Shown here in pieces: positions 6,701 through 7,290 of a stretch of DNA of 7,290 nt (positions within the stretch are counted from its first letter, which is position 1; each line of letters starts with the position of its first letter). Source of the stretch: JBGPHT01 sp041484525. GTDB lineage: Bacteria > Acidobacteriota > Terriglobia > Bryobacterales > Bryobacteraceae. A program made the translations under genes and the position numbers. The notes under the pieces were generated by a model. That model had not been told where the DNA came from. It did no database searches and saw only the letters and a list, made by a program, of their open reading frames with translations. The stretch is from positions 1-7,290 of the forward strand of contig JBGPHT010000250.1 in the NCBI GenBank assembly GCA_041484525.1, given 5' to 3'.

Positions 6701-7083
6701 TCACGGCGACGGGGAACGTGACGACCATCACTCGGCGAGCCGATTACATCGGCGGCGACGTTACGCTGCCCACGGACCAGCGCAACGCGAACCACTGGTT
6801 TAACACGGCGGCGTTTCAAACGGCCCAGGTAGGCGCACTGGGCACCGCCGGTGTGGGCACGATCGTGGGGCCGGGGCTGTACCTCTGGGATCTGTCGATG
6901 CGGAAACAATTCCGGATCACCGAAGGCATGCGCCTGCAGTTCCGGGCGGATGCGTTCAACCTGATGAACCACGTGAATTTCCGCAGCCTGCAGTTGACGA
7001 CCAGCACGCCCGCAACCTTCGGTTCGCTAGCGGGGTCGGGGCCGGCGCGCAACTTGCAGGGCGGCCTGCGGCTGACCTTCTAA
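3754..7083 (+). CDS. TonB-dependent outer-membrane receptor, Oar-like, with carboxypeptidase-regulatory-like domain
   Basis: This 1109-residue outer-membrane protein should import a substrate using energy from TonB/ExbBD; the substrate cannot be told from sequence. The TTG start at 3754 lies 8 bp after GAGAGGGG and opens a signal peptide (one Arg, hydrophobic core at residues 4-17, likely cleavage after T-A-L-A24). Residues 29-112 form a carboxypeptidase-regulatory-like Ig-type domain (ISGTVTDNSGAAVANAAVTV, SNGFYLVPQLHVGTYDVAV). Residues about 118-255 are the plug (LNGRNYLQLVTLVPGV, VNGGRPGTNQLMIDGG, AEYGRNSGAAINAVTKSGTN). The rest, with many aromatic residues alternating along strands, is the barrel, ending in LRLTF with the terminal Phe expected for BAM recognition. 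No clear TonB box is visible, as is common for this group. The gene stands alone behind its own promoter. Its 3' end is duplicated in inverted orientation at the window's right edge. Confidence 0.95.
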   Translation: MLRFLQLFALTIGVCLLTNHTALAQNNNGRISGTVTDNSGAAVANAAVTVIDQGTRAAIKTTTDSNGFYLVPQLHVGTYDVAVEVPGFRKAEKTGNDLVDAGRLTVDFKMEIGAVTESVVVTASVGESVNTVSGELSHTIDSEQVSDLALNGRNYLQLVTLVPGVALLDEDQMATTTSLSVSNFAVNGGRPGTNQLMIDGGMNLDSGSNTSQVNNVGVDFVDQLRVQSAAMSAEYGRNSGAAINAVTKSGTNKFHGGANYTLRNDALDAKDYFAAIKPILRYNDVSFNLGGPVLKNRLFFFVGEEFKKINRFTSPARVTLPTLAEIGGDFSDRTTTVIRFPGTQTPIPDKNLKSLMTPDGKAVMAVYAAMIQKAALYTNTPTGNNATFQVLNPFKWREDIYRMDFRATEKNSVYFRWLHDHYDLVDPYGTFNASALPNTPTARNRPGYSPQLGDLWTINAHLINEAKINASWNGQRTPLQGTDWERASFGFQFPRVFGGNGLYSTGIPDVTVNGFSSYNGPARVFLMSPTTDIAMADNVTYIHGSHTLKAGVQFIRNRKDQNGRTNYDGTVNFNISPNNNTTGYALADVIAGAFSTYTEAAADPVGFYRFNQHAGYIQESWRVSRRLNIDVGLRFEHFVPTYAAANNIANFDPAYYSPAQAVTVTTAGLLVANSGNPYDGLVRASPGVPSDQTGRVPIADASLLTTIPSVAPRGLYNVQNVFMPRFGFAWDVTGDGKTALRGGFGTFHDRVQGNLIFSQSALPPFAGSVSYESGNLASPSGGSASARGVLGGISAIDPNLKTPSVYNYNLTLERELPHGVFMQLGYAGSVMHHLQRKPDINFPTFDQLVANNNLPSAGRPVTNYLRPYKGYSTINMYLSDANGNYNSLQAFVSKRKGNLNMTASYTWSHSLADASGDGDNPDSGLGYQNRHFFYGPTTFDRRHIFNVTYTYRLPLLRNHRGVMGAFGGWEISGITRAQSGQHFTATGNVTTITRRADYIGGDVTLPTDQRNANHWFNTAAFQTAQVGALGTAGVGTIVGPGLYLWDLSMRKQFRITEGMRLQFRADAFNLMNHVNFRSLQLTTSTPATFGSLAGSGPARNLQGGLRLTF

Positions 7084-7113
7084 ATCGCCGAGTTTCGGGG
7101 GCAGGGGACACAA
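6999..7113 (+). repeat. Left arm of a large inverted repeat (receptor 3' end plus flank)
   Basis: These 115 bp are the reverse complement of 7176-7290, with only two mismatches (at 7099 and 7101, both after the stop codon). The arm covers the last codons of the receptor gene, its TAA and 30 bp of 3' flank, including GGCAGGGGACACAA. The spacer between the arms is 62 bp and is not palindromic over its whole length. The match reaches the window edge, so the full repeat is longer. Confidence 0.95.
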
Positions 7114-7124
7114 CCACGCAAAAA

Positions 7125-7161
7125 GCCCCCGAGTGGCCCCGCGCCTTTACATGTTGGGGGC
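7125..7161. terminator. Hairpin between the convergent receptor genes
   Basis: GCCCCC (7125-7130) pairs with GGGGGC (7156-7161) around a 25 nt loop. On the minus strand the stem is followed by a T-run (complement of the A-run at 7120-7124), a typical intrinsic terminator layout; on the plus strand it is followed by GGCGATTTT, a weaker version. It lies in the spacer between the inverted-repeat arms and would serve both convergent genes. The long loop lowers certainty. Confidence 0.5.
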
Positions 7162-7175
7162 GGCGATTTTGGTGT

Positions 7176-7290
7176 TTGTGTCCCCTGACACCGAAACTCG
7201 GCGATTTAGAAGGTCAGCCGCAGGCCGCCCTGCAAGTTGCGCGCCGGCCCCGACCCCGCTAGCGAACCGAAGGTTGCGGGCGTGCTGGTC
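7176..7290 (-). repeat. Right arm of the large inverted repeat
   Basis: This is the reverse complement of 6999-7113, with 113 of 115 bases matching. It carries the end of a second receptor gene on the minus strand and the same downstream flank. The flank differs from the left arm at 7188 and 7190 and becomes only loosely similar inside the spacer. It is cut by the window edge. Confidence 0.95.
7206..7290 (-). CDS. 3' end of a second, convergent TonB-dependent receptor gene (partial)
   Basis: Read on the minus strand, 27 codons and a TAA (7208-7206) are visible. They are identical at nucleotide level to the last 27 codons of the plus-strand receptor and end in the same NLQGGLRLTF. The gene is therefore a paralogue of the receptor, facing it tail to tail with 122 bp between the stop codons. 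Its start lies beyond the right edge. Identity at synonymous sites points to a recent duplication or gene conversion. How far the identity extends into the barrel, and whether the gene is intact, cannot be seen here. Confidence 0.85.
   Translation of the reverse strand, partial: TSTPATFGSLAGSGPARNLQGGLRLTF

Noticed and set aside
7100..7190. REP-like element from the facing CAGGGGACACAA words
   Set aside because: The two words are simply parts of the two inverted-repeat arms, so they are explained by the receptor duplication; no REP-type transposase gene is visible in the window.

Overview
The window looks like a chromosomal segment of a high-GC member of the Acidobacteriota, most likely near the Solibacter/Bryobacter group. 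The clues are a very long Oar-like TonB-dependent receptor with an N-terminal carboxypeptidase-regulatory-like domain (a family hugely expanded in those soil bacteria), an Hfq with a long Ser-rich tail directly followed by HflX, and a DksA-type zinc-finger protein coupled to a small uncharacterised protein. The taxonomic placement is inference from gene content only.

Layout, left to right. (1) Bases 1-297 are a GC-rich tandem minisatellite of 26-29 bp units arranged in a higher-order 109 bp pattern; it runs off the left edge and is not convincingly coding. (2) Bases 298-579 hold hairpins and a strong sigma70-like promoter (TTGACT-18-TATACT). (3) Bases 580-1277 are a two-gene operon: a DksA/TraR-family RNA polymerase regulator and, overlapping its stop codon, a 95-residue protein of unknown function. 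(4) Bases 1324-3030 are hfq and hflX, with a promoter that carries an inverted repeat over its -10 element. The hflX start is unusual: its conserved first strand lies upstream of the first ATG/GTG/TTG codon. (5) Bases 3031-3339 are an AT-richer gap with a perfect hairpin just after hflX and two TTTTCCACA DnaA-box-like words. (6) Bases 3340-3416 are a CCA-encoding tRNA with anticodon CAT, best read as elongator Met. (7) Bases 3417-3753 are a leader region with hairpins, a possible 26-codon ORF and a promoter. (8) Bases 3754-7083 are the 1109-residue TonB-dependent receptor. (9) Bases 6999-7290 form a large inverted repeat: the receptor's 3' end recurs on the minus strand, so the right edge cuts into a second, convergent receptor gene whose visible 27 codons are identical.

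The left half reads as a stress and post-transcriptional control block: DksA-type control of RNA polymerase, Hfq for sRNA/mRNA pairing and HflX for rescue of stalled ribosomes. The right half is an outer-membrane transport locus with a duplicated receptor. I see no complete new system. The points most worth a second look are the convergent duplicated receptor ends, the possible non-AUG start of hflX, and the structured minisatellite.
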